DNA of 64,000 nucleotides from Stomoxys calcitrans (Eukaryota; Arthropoda; Insecta; Diptera; Muscidae). The notes under the pieces were generated by a model. It was not told where the DNA came from, ran no database searches, and saw nothing but the letters and a program-made list of their open reading frames with translations. The DNA is taken from the NCBI RefSeq assembly GCF_963082655.1, contig NC_081552.1:93967582-94031581 (forward strand), in the 5' to 3' direction. Within the stretch, counting starts at the first letter, position 1. Each line of letters begins with the position of its first letter. Of the stretch, positions 1 through 11,639 are shown in pieces. Position numbers and translations under genes: made by a program.

Positions 1-565
1 TTGGGTCTTGACTTCTTGAGCCTCTAGAGAGCGCAATTCTTATCCGATTGGAATGAAATTTTGCACGACATGTTTTGTTATGATAACCAACAACTGTACT
101 AAGTATGATTCAATTCGGTTCATAACCTGATATAGCTGCCATATAAACCGATCTGGGATGTTGACTTCTTGAGCCTCTAGAGGTCGCAATTATTATCCGA
201 TTTGCCTGAAATTTTGTACAACGGATCCTCTCATGACCATCAACATACGTGTTTATTATGGTCTGAATCGGTCTATAGCCCGATACAGCTTCCATATAAA
301 TCGATCTCTCTATTTTACTTCTTGAGCCCCCAAAGGATGCAATTCTTATTCGAATTGGCTGACATTTTACACAGGTCTCCAACATATAATTTAATTGTGG
401 TCTAAATCGGATCATATCTTGATATCGCTCTAATAGCAGAGCAAATCTTTTCTTATATCATTTTTTGCCTTAGAAGAAATGTCGGGAAAAGAACTCGACA
501 AATGCGCTCCATGGGGAGGGTATATAAGATTCGGCCCGGCCGAACTTAGCACGCTTTTACTTGTT
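1..565 (-). repeat. A1 (DINE-1-like) element, partial, runs off left edge
   Basis: On the minus strand the element begins at the right with caagtaaaagcgtgctaag and the GC-rich ggccgggccgaa head. It then has the tataccctcc block and tandem body units. Equivalent unit positions lie at 149 and 302, which is 153 bp apart. The tail lies beyond the left edge. Apparent reading frames in it are repeat artefacts. Confidence 0.85.
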
Positions 566-764
566 CTTTTTGCTGAAGGGCTCTTTATTTGCATTCACTC
601 ATCTCGTTGTCTTGATGTCTTGTTATCTGTTTTACTCCGTTCTCAGTCGTCTCATGTATGTATGATGTATTTTTTTAACGTAGGGTTTAGTCCTTGAAAT
701 ACTCTTAAGTTATTAGTGTTGAGTGGAGCGGCAAATTTTAAAGCCTCTCAGGAGTAGGCTTAAA

Positions 765-1408
765 ATGGACTACAAAAACCCAACAGCTGCGGTGGTGTCA
801 TCAGACCGTAGCATGCATGTTGTCCGACCCTCTTATATATGTGGGTGCTTTGGCACCTGTAGTCGAGAGAAATGCTTCAAGCGCACAACCAGTCATTAGA
901 CTAACAATTGAGGAAGAGACTGATAAGCCGGAGGGATGCGCAGTTCGTCCCCAGCCGTAAGGTAAAGGTGGTGTTTCCGATTCATATTCAGCCAGCGAGA
1001 GTGTCAATGAATCAGTCATCGCCGCCGAATCGAGAGATGAGGACAGCAGGATGCAGTGACAGGAAACTCAATGCAGCCTAGCGAACAGGGAGCCGACGAT
1101 GAGACCATCACCTATTCCCAAGAAGCCAATTTACTCAAGATTTGAATGACTAGAATAAGCAAAGTTCCTAATATTAGAATATCTGGAGGAATATCATTTG
1201 AGGGACGGAAGACTCAATACAGCCTAACGAACAGGGACCCGACGATGGAACCATTACCGACTTTCTCAAGATTCGGAAGACTAGGATAGGCAAAGATTCT
1301 AATATTCAAACATCAGGTAGTGCAGTGACAGGAAACTCAATGCTGTCTAACAACAGAACAGGGAGCAGACGATCAGACCATCACTACTCCCAAGATGCCC
1401 ATTTACTG
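765..1408 (+). pseudogene. LOA-like LINE copy 1, decayed ORF1 region
   Basis: This stretch lies directly upstream of a LINE ORF2 whose start is at 1417, so by position it should be ORF1, the nucleic-acid-binding gag-like protein of a non-LTR retrotransposon. An ATG at 765 opens a frame of about 44 codons before a stop, and no long frame survives. The most visible structure is internal duplication. Segments starting near 1055, 1204 and 1317 repeat the same order of words: a ggaaactcaatgcagcct-type start, then gaacaggg, then gacgatgagaccatcac, then ccaagatgcccatttactg. I see no intact zinc knuckle. The assignment is by position and repeat context only, not by a recognised domain. Confidence 0.5.
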
Positions 1409-1416
1409 GAGGACCA

Positions 1417-1870
1417 ATGATTGATGTCATCCAGATAAACCTCCACCGGAGCGAGACTACTACACACGCTCTGATGGAAAAAATCAGGAACAAAGTTTCT
1501 GGACTGAACCATATCAACTACCAATTATTCAATGCTAACAGTGGTACTCGGCCGAGGACCTGCATTATTTGTCATATAAATTTGAATTTTATTTTTTCCC
1601 CAGAGTTGTCAACGTCGGATGCAACAGTGATGAGACAGGGAGACGGCGGAGCATACCTGGCATCACTTTATCTGCCTTTCGACTTCCCGACATCGCCACC
1701 CACATCGGAGCTGCCACGCTGGTGAGGAAAGCAAGCAGTATATGAGGTACTAATAAGGTGCGATGCAAGCTCTCACCATATTTCGTGGGGTAGTACCACA
1801 TTAAAAAGAGGGGCCAAGTCCTCACAGAATTCTTGAAAGCTTTTCTGCGAACAGGTCGATAGCGTCAATG
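1417..1870 (+). pseudogene. LOA-like LINE copy 1, ORF2 endonuclease remnant
   Basis: This is the N-terminal part of ORF2, which in this family is an AP-type endonuclease that nicks the target DNA. The translation opens MIDVIQINLHRSETTTHALM, matching the family start (IQINLHHC-like). A SVYMPYD-like motif appears later as LASLYLPFD near residues 85-91. The frame stops at 1726. The remainder of the domain is shortened and shifted, so the catalytic residues cannot all be placed. The RT part follows in a different frame from 1882. The same family recurs on the minus strand at 19021-20349 and 34773-36821. Confidence 0.6.
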
Positions 1871-1881
1871 ACGCCGCCAAG

Positions 1882-2298
1882 ATGAAAAATTTTCTGTCAA
1901 AAACCCATGTCCAAACTGAAACATTAGTAGATGACATGTCAGTGAGAGCAGGGACAACGGAGGACAGATTGAGGCTTTTGATGAAAACGCATTTCCCCAT
2001 TTTACAGAGGAGGGCGACTATCTGGCACCTCATCTGGGCACTTGAATATACTCTGAAAGCGTGGCACAAGACAAGGGTGGTATTTATACCCAAGCCCTGC
2101 AAGGTAAGTTATGCGACACCGAAGGCCTACAGACCTATAAGCCTTTCGTTCTTTCTACCCAAAACCATGAACCAGAACTGCTCAAATACAAACAGCATGC
2201 CTATGTCAAGGGAAGGTCGGTGGGGACTGTCCTGCACGAGGTTGTGCATAAAACAGAAAAATCGTTCGTACATATGTAGACGTGCCGTAGGCTCGTAA
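1882..2298 (+). pseudogene. LOA-like LINE copy 1, reverse transcriptase N-terminal part
   Basis: A 138-residue frame starts MKNFLSKTHVQTETLVDDMS and contains the RT entry motifs RVVFIPKP (residues about 65-72) and KAYRPISLS (about 82-90). A +1 frame then reads QHAYVKGRSVGT and LHEVVHKTEKS, the stretch that leads to the first catalytic motif in LOA-type enzymes. The shift between the two frames shows an indel near 2130-2200. The catalytic FLDIEGAF, QGTPQGG and YADD motifs are absent. The sequence jumps from about 2285 to the thumb region at 2290-2340, so the palm has been deleted. Non-functional. Confidence 0.7.
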
Positions 2299-2339
2299 TG
2301 GGGGCTTCAATCCTAGGATAGTCCACTGGCTCTACAGGA

Positions 2340-2857
2340 GCGTGATAAGACCAATACTTTCTTACGTCTCAGTAGTTTGGTGGACTGTGATGGAGAAAAA
2401 GTGCCATGTATGGATAATACAACAGGTTCAGAGAACGCGCCTACTAGGGCACTGGATACTATTCTAGATATCCGACCCATGGACATACAGACTAGGAGTG
2501 AGGCAGCAACTAGGGCTAAGCGATTTAAAGCTATGGGAGAATGGATTGAGGATGGGAGCAGCTTAACCATAGCAGTATAATCGAGGCCACGATAGAAAAC
2601 CCGGAAGGAAAGGAAGAGGTTTCTGATCGGATACCTGAGACGACACTTGAGGTCGAGTGCGAGGCACTGCTGCCAGTGGCACATTCCTGGACTGACGGAA
2701 CCCTAGCATTGCCATCTGGAAGATCATGTTACACGGATGGATCAAATCTAGAGGACAGAGTGGGCCTGGGGGTCTACATTGATAACCCAGGGACTGAAAT
2801 CTGTTTTAGACTGCCTGACCATAATACGGTCCGTCAGGCGGAGATCCGGGCGATCAA
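2340..2857 (+). pseudogene. LOA-like LINE copy 1, RT connection and RNase H start
   Basis: The frame MVDCDGEKVPCMDNTTGSEN followed by TRALDTILDIRPMDIQ matches the RT connection segment seen in copies 2 and 3 of the family. It is followed in another frame by the RNase H start: SCYTDGSNLED supplies the first catalytic aspartate, then GLGVYIDNPGTEICFRLP, then QAEIRAI with the glutamate position. The match ends abruptly at about 2857. The rest of RNase H and the zinc knuckle are missing, and C-type repeat sequence in minus orientation takes over, so copy 1 is truncated at its 3' end. Confidence 0.7.
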
Positions 2858-3591
2858 AAACACCACCAACAGGACACTTTTACGGCTTTGGGCAATATGG
2901 TTATCAAATGGGCGTAAAAGTAGCGCCCAAAATCAAAAGTGGACCGATCGGGACAGTATGATATTTAAATGAAAGGTATTTGGGAGTAGAGTATAAATAT
3001 GCTCTCAAAAATTGGATCCAGATACGTAGGGCGTAGCCCCAAGAGTACCTGTCAAAATAAAAAGTAAAGTGGGACTCTAATGAAAGGTATTTGGAAGATG
3101 AATAAGAATATTATATTTAAAATTGGGCCCAAGTACCTAGGGTGCCGTCCCAAGTCCAAACCGACCCAAAATTATCGTCAAAAATCAAAGTGGACCGATC
3201 GGGACAATATGGGACCCAAATGAAAGGCTTTCAGGAGTAGAATATAAATATGGTGTCAAAAATTTGATCCAAATACCTAGGGCGTAGCCCAAAGAGTATC
3301 GGCCGAAATAAAAAGTGGACCGATCGGGACAGTATGGGACTCAAATTAAAGGTATTCGGGAGTATAATATGACGCTTAATACAAGAACTTAGGGCGCCGC
3401 CTCAAGCCCAAAACCGTTCCAAAAGTACCGCCCAAAAACAAAAGTGTGTCATGTCCTTTGGGGTTTTATCGTTGGGGGACCGACCCTCTACTCCCAATAC
3501 AACAACACCGAACTGTCATGTAGGACGACCGAGAATATATTGCACTCAAATGAAAGGAAGTGTCAGAGGGCAATCCATCCTGCCCAAAAAG
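2858..3591 (-). repeat. C-type repeat units, reverse orientation, partial
   Basis: The phrase aaagtggaccgatcgggac is repeated about five times. Read on the minus strand it is the gtcccgatcggtccacttt phrase of the C/B units at 10380, 30010 and 33010. The accompanying phrases (acctttcattt, tactcccgaata) recur in the same order. No 5' or 3' element terminus is present. Confidence 0.75.
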
Positions 3592-3665
3592 AAGTAAAAA
3601 CGTGTTAAGTTCGGCCGTTGCGAACTTTGGAAACCCACCACCAAGGATATAATAATCATCTTATT
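3592..3665 (+). repeat. A-family head fragment
   Basis: The segment aagtaaaaacgtgttaagttcgg followed by accaccaaggatata resembles the head of the A3 element at 25359. It ends at the first B element. Only about 75 bp are present. Confidence 0.55.
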
Positions 3666-3672
3666 TTAATAC

Positions 3673-5690
3673 AAGCTGACCCGCGCCCGTTCTGCTGCGC
3701 CTTCTTTTACTTTATATGGAACAAAATTTTCCTTGAAATATTCATTTACGACAATTAAAGAGTTTTTTTTTTTTTTGAAATACCATGCTACGAAAATAGT
3801 ATATCGCTTGACTAACAGTTTAACAATATAAGTACCTTTATCTGAATCCCATATGATCTTTATTGGTCTACGAATTTAAGATTGGATGTAAGGTGTACTC
3901 CATTCTTAAAATACTTTATTTCAGCCCGAAATTCTCATGTTTTCTCTGATTTAGGGATGTTTTCGGGGGTGAGGTGGTCCCCCAGACACTTGGGCCTGGA
4001 AAAATATCAGCATCGTGGTCTTCTTCCAAATACCGTTTATTTAAACCCCATATTGCCATTGGTTCAGGGGAGTTTACACGATGAGGCGTCCCCCAATACA
4101 CATGGCCCAAAATAGGTTGGGAAAGCACTCTTAATTCGAAGGACTAAAGCTAGCCGCTTGAAATTTTGCAAAAAATACTTCTTGTTGGTGTAGGTCGGTT
4201 GGGATTGTAAATGGGGCATATCGGTCGATGTTTTGATATAGTTGCCATATTAACCGATCTTGGGTCTTGACTTCTTGAGTCTCTAGAGGGCGCAGTTCTG
4301 GTCCGATTTGATTGAATTTTGGCACGAAGTATTTTGTTATGATATTAAACAACTGTGCCAAGTATGGTTTTAATCGGTTCATAACTTGATATAGCTGCCA
4401 TATAAACCGATCTGGGATCTTGACTTTTTGAGCCTCTAGAGGTCGCAATTATTATCCGATTTGCCTGAAATTTTGTACGACGGATCCACTTATGACCATC
4501 ACCATACGTGTTTATTATGGTCTGAATCGGTCTATAGCCCGATATAGCTCCCATATAAATCTAACTCTCTATTTTACTTCTTGATTCCTCAAAGGGCTCA
4601 ACCCCCCAGAAAGGGGTAGACCCCCAGAAAATGCGTCCCGAAAGTGGGTATCAATTCTTGCTCTACCCCCAATACCTTTCATTTAAGCTCCACATTGATA
4701 TGGTCGGTAAATATGCCCGATTTAGGGGTGTTTTGGGGATTGGGGTGGTCCCCCAAACACTAAGCGCGGAAAATATATCAGCAACGTGCTCTATTCTCAT
4801 ATATCTATGTATCATTTATGTTTAACCTATATTGCCATTGCCATCAAAATTGGATATTAAATTCGTTTTCTAATCTCATTGAACCTCATATTGCAATAGT
4901 CAGCAAATACGTACTATTTGGGTGGTGTTGCGGCGGTGGGGTGGCCCCATAGACACTTTTCCGAATATTGATATCAGATTCGTGCTCTACTTCCAAAGAC
5001 CATTCATTTTAACCCCATATGGCTATGGTCCTAAATTTGTCCCTTTGGGGGATGTTTTTGGGGAGAGGCGGCCCCCAAAAACTTGGTCCAATATTTCGGT
5101 ATCAGATTCTAATTCTACACTCAAATGGGGGGTGTTTTGGGAAAGGGGTTTACCCTTGGATATCAGATTCGTATTTTACTCGCAAATACGTTTCATTTGA
5201 ATCCCATATTGCAATGATCGGTAAATATGTCCGATTTAGGGGTGTTTTAAGGGTTGGGGTGGTCCCCCTAACACTTGGTCCGACAAATGGATATCAGATA
5301 CGTTTTCTTATCCTAAATATCTTTCATTTGAGTCCCTTATTGTCATGATTGGTGCATATAAATATTTCGTGGGTTTTGCGGTGGGGCGGCTCCGCTAGGT
5401 ACCCCATTCGAAATGTGGATACCAAATTTTTATTTTTAGGGTACTATATGAGAGCACAGAAAATTTCGCTTAAATCGCACCACCCATCTCCGAGATCTGG
5501 CGTTTCTGAAAATTAGGATAAGGGGGAGGCCGCCCCCCTTCAGATATTAAAAAATGTAGCACCCTATTTTCACAACGGGATCATTATGCACCATCTGTGA
5601 AAATTTCAAGAAAATCGGTTCAGCCGTTTCTGAGTCTATAAGGAACACACAAACAAACAAACAGACACAAATTGATTTTTATATACAAGA
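3673..5690 (+). mobile_element. B element copy a, split by an A1 insertion
   Basis: The 5' end agctgacccgcgcccg, then ctgcgccttcttttacttta, opens the element. Tandem units follow with the words acctttcatttgagcccc, atattgccat, ggtcggtaaatatg and a G-rich gggggtgttttggg box. The 3' end reads cggttcagccgtttctgagt, an (aaac)n tract and atatacaaga. No coding capacity is seen. An A1 fragment lies inside at 4121-4597, and about 225 bp of B sequence present in the copy at 12371-14332 is missing at that point. The copy abuts copy b with no spacer. Confidence 0.7.
4121..4597 (-). repeat. A1 fragment nested in B copy a
   Basis: It starts at gaaagcactc..gaaggactaaagctagccg, the sequence just inside the GTCY microsatellite of A1. 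It runs through two body units (cgatcttgggtcttgacttc and cgatctgggatcttgac) and stops at cctcaaaggg. It lacks the head, the microsatellite and the hairpin. Confidence 0.8.
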
Positions 5691-7735
5691 CTAGCTGGAC
5701 CGGGCCCGCTCATATGCGCCTTCTTTTACTTTATATGGAACAAAATTTTCCTTGGAATATTTATTTTCGACAATTAAAGAGCTTTTAGTGAAATACCATG
5801 CTACGAAAATAGTATATCGCTTGACAAACAGTTTAACAATATAAGTGCCTTTATCTGAATCCCATATGATCTTTATTGGTCTACGAATTTAAGTTTGGTT
5901 GTAAGGTGTACTCCATTCTTAAAATAATTTATTTTGGACCGATATACTCATGATGTCTGATTTAGGGGTGTTTTCGGCGGTGAGTTGGTCCCCCAGACAC
6001 TTGGCCCTGAAAAAATATCAGCATCGTGCTCTTCTCTCAAATATCATTTTTTAAAATTGCAATTGGTTTTGAGGGGAGTTAACAGGATGAGACGTCCCCC
6101 AAACACATGGCCCCAAGATTGGTTATCAAATTCGTTTTCTAATCTCAAATACCTTTCATTTGAGCTACAGATTGGTATGGTCGCAAAATGATTACCCTTT
6201 GGGGGGTGTTTTGGCGAAGGGGTGATGCTTAAAATACATGGTCCTGCATTTGGATATCAAATTCGTATTCTACTCTCAAATACCTTTATTTTTAAGCTCC
6301 ATATTGCGATGGTTAGTAAAAAATGAAAAATGGTCCCGAAAGTAGGTATCAATTCTCGCTCTACCCACCAATTCCTTTCATTTATGCCCCACATTGACAT
6401 GATCGGTAAATATGCCCGATTTAGGGGTGTTTTGGGGAGTGGGGTGGCCCCACAAACACTAAGCCCTAAAAATATAACAGCAACGTGCTCTATTCTCATA
6501 TATTTGAATCCCATATTGCCATTGGCCTCAAAATTGGATATCAAACTCGTTTTCTAATCTCAAATACCATTCGCTTAAACCCCTTATTGAAAAAGCCAGC
6601 AAATATGTTCGGTTCGGGGTATGGGCTCTAAAAACTTGAAGACCCAAATTGACTTGGTGCTCAAATACGTCCTATTTGGGGGTTGTTATGGTGGTGGGAC
6701 ATCCCCTAGGGAGTTGATCCCAAATGTTGATATCAGATTCGTGGTCCACTCCCAAATACCTTTCATTTGAGCCCCATATTTCCATAGTCGGCAAACATAA
6801 CCGGTTTGGGGGGAGTTTTGGGGGATGAGATTCGTGTTCTACACTAAAATAACTTTTATTTGAGTCTCATATTGCAATGGTCAGCAATAGTTCTTATTTG
6901 GGTGGTGTTATGGGGATGGGGTGGCCCCATAGACACTTTTCCCGAACATTGATATCAGATTCGTGCTTTACTTCCAAAGACCTTTCATTTAAGTCCCATA
7001 TTGCTATGGTCATTAATTTGTCTTCTTTGGTTTTTTTTTTCTGGTGGATGGGCGGCCCCCCAAACACTTGGTCCTACATCTGGATATCAGATTCGTATTC
7101 TACACTCAAATATCTTTTATTTAAGCCCCATTATGCCATGGTCAGTAAATAAGTCCTGTTTGGAGGGTGTTTTGGGAAAGGGGTGGATCCCAAATTTGGA
7201 TATCAGATTCGTATTTTACTCGCAAATACCTTTCATTTGAATCCCATATTGCCATTGTCGGTAAACATGTCCGATTTAGGGGTGTTTTGGGGGTTGGGGT
7301 TGTCCCCCAAACGCTTGGTCCGACAATTGGATATCAGATACGTTTTCTAATCTTAAATACCTTCCATTTGAGTCCCATATTGTCGGGATTGGTGTATATA
7401 AATATGTGGTAGGTTTTGTGGTGGGGCGCCCCCCCTAGGTACCCTATTCGAAATTTGAATACCAAATTTTAGTTTGTAGGTTATTACAAAAGAGCACACA
7501 AAATTTCGCTTAAATCGCACCACCCATCTCCGAGATCTGGCGTTTCTGAAAATTGGGTAAGGGTGTGGGTCCGCTCCCCCTTCAGATATCAAGAAATGTA
7601 GTACCCTATTTTCACTACAGGATCATTATGCACCATCAGTTCAAGAAAATCGGTTCAGCCGTTTTTGAGTCTTATAGACACACAAACAAATAAACAAACC
7701 TACAAACAAACACAAATTGATTTTTATATATAAGA
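5691..7735 (+). mobile_element. B element copy b, apparently full length (2.0 kb)
   Basis: The 5' terminus ctagctggaccgggcccgct follows directly on the 3' terminus of copy a. The body holds about ten degenerate 130-bp units. The subterminal block is caccacccatctccgagatc, then ctggcgtttctgaaaat, then cccccttcagatatc. The 3' end is the usual cggttcagccgttt, (aaac)n and tatataaga. No convincing reading frame is present. Confidence 0.7.
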
Positions 7736-8150
7736 CTAGCCGAACCCGACCCGCTTCGCAGCGCTTCCTTTTACAACATATGAATTATAACTTTATATTC
7801 AATTACTCTTCTTTGCATTCACTAAGTTACGTATATATTTTGCGGCCATGTCTTTATAGAACTTTTGGACTTGTCCCAGGGTAGGAGGGTTAAACAAAAA
7901 TACAAAAAATACAGTCAATGTTTATTTCTTTTATTTTATTTATTCGAAGGACGTACAACTTGTCAAAACAGTAGTGGAAATCATATGACCAACTTTGAAC
8001 ACACTCAACTGTACCTCTCGCGCTCTTTTTCATTGTTCGGGCTTGCTTGGCTATTCATTATTCCTTTATTTTATTTATTCGAAGGACAGACAATTTGTCA
8101 AAACAGTAATTGAAAAGCATATGACCAACTTTGAAATGGGGTAAGCATCT
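7736..8150 (+). repeat. B/C 5' fragment with a local 70-bp duplication
   Basis: The terminus ctagccgaacccgacccgct follows copy b directly, making a third element in the head-to-tail run. The segment at 7930-7999 (ttattttatttattcgaagg, then tgtcaaaacagta, then catatgaccaactttgaa) is repeated at 8066-8135 with a few differences. The element has no 3' end here. Confidence 0.6.
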
Positions 8151-8293
8151 TTGGCTTACCCATGCCAAAAATATCAGAAAAAATTGTCTGCACTGGATAT
8201 TCCTTCAATAATAGATGCGACAGTAATCATTACCCATTTAGGACTTCAGTACAAAAACTTACGGCCTAGACCACTAAATTAGTTTTTTCTTTT

Positions 8294-9080
8294 TATGCCA
8301 TCCATCATAATCTAATTTCGTCATTCCGTTTCTAAACCATCGAAATATTCATCTGAGACCCAACAAAGTATATATGTATATATATGATCATCTTGACAGA
8401 ATGTTGATAAACCATGTCGGTCCGTCCATCTGTCGAAAACACGCTAACTTTCGAAGGGATTAAGCTAGGCGCATGAAATTTTGCAGATATACTTCCTATT
8501 AGTGTAGGTTAGTTGGTATTTTAAATGGCTCATATTGGTCTATGTTTTGATATAGCTGCCATATACCGATTTTGGGTCTTGACCTCTTGACCCTAAACGC
8601 CGCAATTCTTATCCGATTTGTCACTAATTTTGTATAAGATATTTTGTTATGACTTCCAACATCTGTGCTAAGTATGCTTCAAACCGGTTTAAAACTTCAT
8701 GTAGCTCCCATATAAGCCGATCTTCTAATTTGACTCTCTGAGCCTCTAGAGGGCGCAATTCTTAACGACTTCTCCTATGACCTTCCACATACGTGCCAAA
8801 TATCCCAATCCCATATGAACCGATCTCCCGATTTTAATTCTTAAGCCTCTATAGGGCTCAATTCTGATTCAATGTTTGCTGACATTTGCGCAATTACATC
8901 TACTATGGTCTCCAACAAACCAAGCATGTTCTGAATTGGTTGATAACCTAGAATAGCTCCAATAGCTTTGCAATTTATATCCATTATCCTTTGTTTGCCT
9001 ATAAAAATGACAAATGAGATCCAAATGAGATAGAGGCTATGTACGATTTGGCCCGGCCGAACTTTTCCCGCTTTTACTTG
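8294..9080 (-). repeat. Diverged A1 element
   Basis: Read on the minus strand it has the head (cttg..ccgggccaaat) at the right and degenerate body units. The GTCY tract gtcggtccgtccatctgtcg lies at 8416-8435, and the tail ends at tatgccatcc. It is more diverged than the other A1 copies, so probably older. Confidence 0.75.
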
Positions 9081-9082
9081 TT

Positions 9083-9175
9083 GTCACTCGATTCGTTCGC
9101 CAAGTCATTGAAATCAGCTATTTTCCCTTCATAAAACCAGCTGTTTCCTATGAATTGGCGAACAAATCGAGTGAC
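9083..9175. repeat. Inverted repeat (hairpin), 20-bp arms
   Basis: The arms gtcactcgattcgttcgcca (9083-9102) and tggcgaacaaatcgagtgac (9156-9175) are inverted copies with one mismatch, and pairing continues imperfectly inward. It abuts the A1 head. Confidence 0.8.
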
Positions 9176-9489
9176 AAAACGAAAAAAATGTGTGCTTATC
9201 GGCATGCCACTTGGGCTCGACTGTTAAAAGGAGGCTTCTTATCTTTGAGCTTAATTTCCAATCAAACCCACTCCACTGAGCTTTCGCTTTCAAGACGTAG
9301 AAAAATGTCAACTCTGTAACGTAACCTATTCTCCAATACCTCTGATTTTGTGTACGTTCGTTGAAACTTCCCCTCTAACAGTTTAACACAAACTTGGATA
9401 TTCGCACTCTACTAAATAAACGTTTATCTATGGCAAAGATAGCCACATAAACTAGCTGAAACATCCATCTTAGGGTGGGAAATTTGCAA
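9176..9489. other. Unassigned 0.3 kb with a possible SINE scrap
   Basis: Mostly AT-rich. The segment near 9215-9270 (taaaaggaggcttcttatc, then tttgagctta) resembles the body of the SINE at 34366-34680 (aaaaaggaggccccttatc, then attgagctta). The 60-codon minus frame here has no recognisable domain. Confidence 0.35.
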
Positions 9490-10664
9490 AAAATAATACA
9501 GCAAACAACCGCAACGAAATTCCTAGACTTTTTTTTTCTTTATTTTACGGACCGATAGGTTGGCACAACAAAGATAAATGCTTCATGATCAATTTTAACC
9601 ACTCTGCCCGCTCTCTGTTCGTGGTGGCGTCTCCATTCAGTTGATCCATTTGGAAACAGATTAGATGACGTTTATTTAAATGTTAGTGCTGCCATCGATA
9701 AGGAAAAGGTTTGGACTTTAATACCCAAAATGTTAACAAAATAACTTAAAAGTCCTCCGTTCCATGTCGCCCCGGATGCTTGTGCAATCACATATAAACG
9801 AATGAGAATTTTACATTTCTCCCATCTGTTAGAGCTTTTTTGAGCATATGTTATGAATCCATAAATTTCCTTTCTGCTACTCGCCTACCTGTTGAATAGT
9901 CATAATCTAGTCTTTTTTAAATCAAATCAAATTGCCATATTAAACGATTCTCAGTGGTAGAGAACTAATTTGCCGGTCTTTATATTAGGTGCGGTGGCGA
10001 CACTTCTTAATAATTTAACTATGTAAAACTTTGAACATGAAAGTGTTGCCCAGCAGCAAACTTCATCCCAATTTTTAATACCATATTCATATTCTTCTCC
10101 CCAGTACCTTTCATTTGATACCCATATTGTCCCTATTGGTCCACTTTTGATTTTAGGTGGTGTTTTTGGTGTAACGGGGGAGGGTCCGCCCCCTCCAATA
10201 TCAACAAACTAAAAAGCTTTTTCCTCCTTCCTGACCATTTTCGTAATCTACTCCCAAATACCTTTCATTCGAGTCCCATATTGTCATTATCGTCCAATAA
10301 ACCTATTTTAGGGGGTTTTGTGTTTGGGGCGGGCCCCCAGATACTTGGATCCAATATTTAATATGAGATTGGTAGTCTACTCTTGAATACCTTTTATTTG
10401 AATTTCATATTGTCCCGATCGGTTCACTTTTATTTTGGAGTTGTACTTTTAGAGTAAGGGGGAGGGTCCGCCCCCTACCGATATCAATAAATTATATATC
10501 CTATTGCTCCTTCCGGACCACTCCCCACAATCTGTGAAAATTTGCAAGAAATCGGTTCAGCCGTTTTTGAGTCTATACGGAACAAACAAATTTACAAACC
10601 CACAAACAAACAAACAAACATACAAACAAACAAACAAACACAAATTAATTTTTATATATATAGA
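9490..10664 (+). mobile_element. C element, 5' truncated
   Basis: It shares the C-specific block with 17225-17690 and 30395-32160: cgataggttggcacaacaaag, then actctgcccgctctctgttc, then aaattgccatattaaacgat, then ggtgcggtggcgac. It ends with the common 3' block: ccccacaatctgtgaaaat, then cggttcagccgtttttgagt, then (aaac)n and tatataga. No coding capacity is seen. Confidence 0.65.
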
Positions 10665-10974
10665 TTGGTTTTAATTTTATTTTGCCATTAACAGTAGAGG
10701 ATTTCGTCAATCTTGACGACAGAGGTTCCATATAAGCCTGGCACTTTATCTAGAATTTCGTAGTCCTGGATAGATGTAATTTTCATAAAAATTTCATTGC
10801 ACTGCACTATATAGACTAAAATAAATCACAGTTATTATTACTAAAAACGTAAATTATACTTTTGCTGCTTATATTTGTAAATGTAAAACAAGGCAAAATA
10901 TGGAATAGTAATGGCAATAATACTTTACACTTACACTATTAGTTTAACTTGCCCATTGCCTTCTTTCACTCTCT
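10665..10974. other. Unassigned AT-rich spacer
   Basis: No frame, RNA or repeat match could be supported in this stretch. Confidence 0.5.
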
Positions 10975-11639
10975 TAATTTTTCTGAGCCCTAACGGCCAC
11001 GTCAGGAAATAAGTCCTGTTTACGGCCTTTCAGATATTTCGCGCCATTGTGGATGTTATATTGGTGCTCTTCTCCCAAATACCTTTCATTGGAGCCGTAT
11101 ATTGCTATGTTCGGTAATAATGTGCGGTATGGGGGTATTTTTGAGAGTGAGGCGGATCCCCATATATAAGATTCGTGCTCTGGTCTCAAATGCCTTTCAT
11201 TTGAGTCCCATATTGTCATTATTTGATTATATTCCATTTGGCTGGGGAGGTGAGGCGGCCCCTAGATATCCCACCCATCTCCGAGATCTGGCGTTTTTGG
11301 AAATAGGGTAAGGAAAAGGTCCGCCCATTAAAGTTTCGATGTTAGATCTACTTCATTCTCTTGGATTTGGTGGTGGATTGGAGTAGCCAAACTCTTAGCC
11401 CCAGAAGTGGATATCAGATTTATACTCTATTCCCGAAAATCACATTGGAGCTACATATTGCTATAGTCGGTTTATATGTATGGTTTAGGCGGAGTTTATG
11501 AGGTGAGGCGTCCCTGAAACACTTTGCAACGAAACAGATACAGATTTGAGCCCCGTTTTGCCATAATCCACAAATATGTGCATTTCCACAAATGTGGATA
11601 TCCACCACCTCGGGCATATATGTAAACCACCTTTCGTCA
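10975..11639 (+). repeat. Degenerate B-type units
   Basis: The words cccaaatacctttcattgg, gccgtatattgctatg, tcccatattgtcat and cccacccatctccgagatct keep the order of B elements, but both termini are missing. Confidence 0.6.

Noticed and set aside
801..1019. 72-codon minus frame
   Set aside because: Shadow of the LINE ORF1 region on the plus strand.
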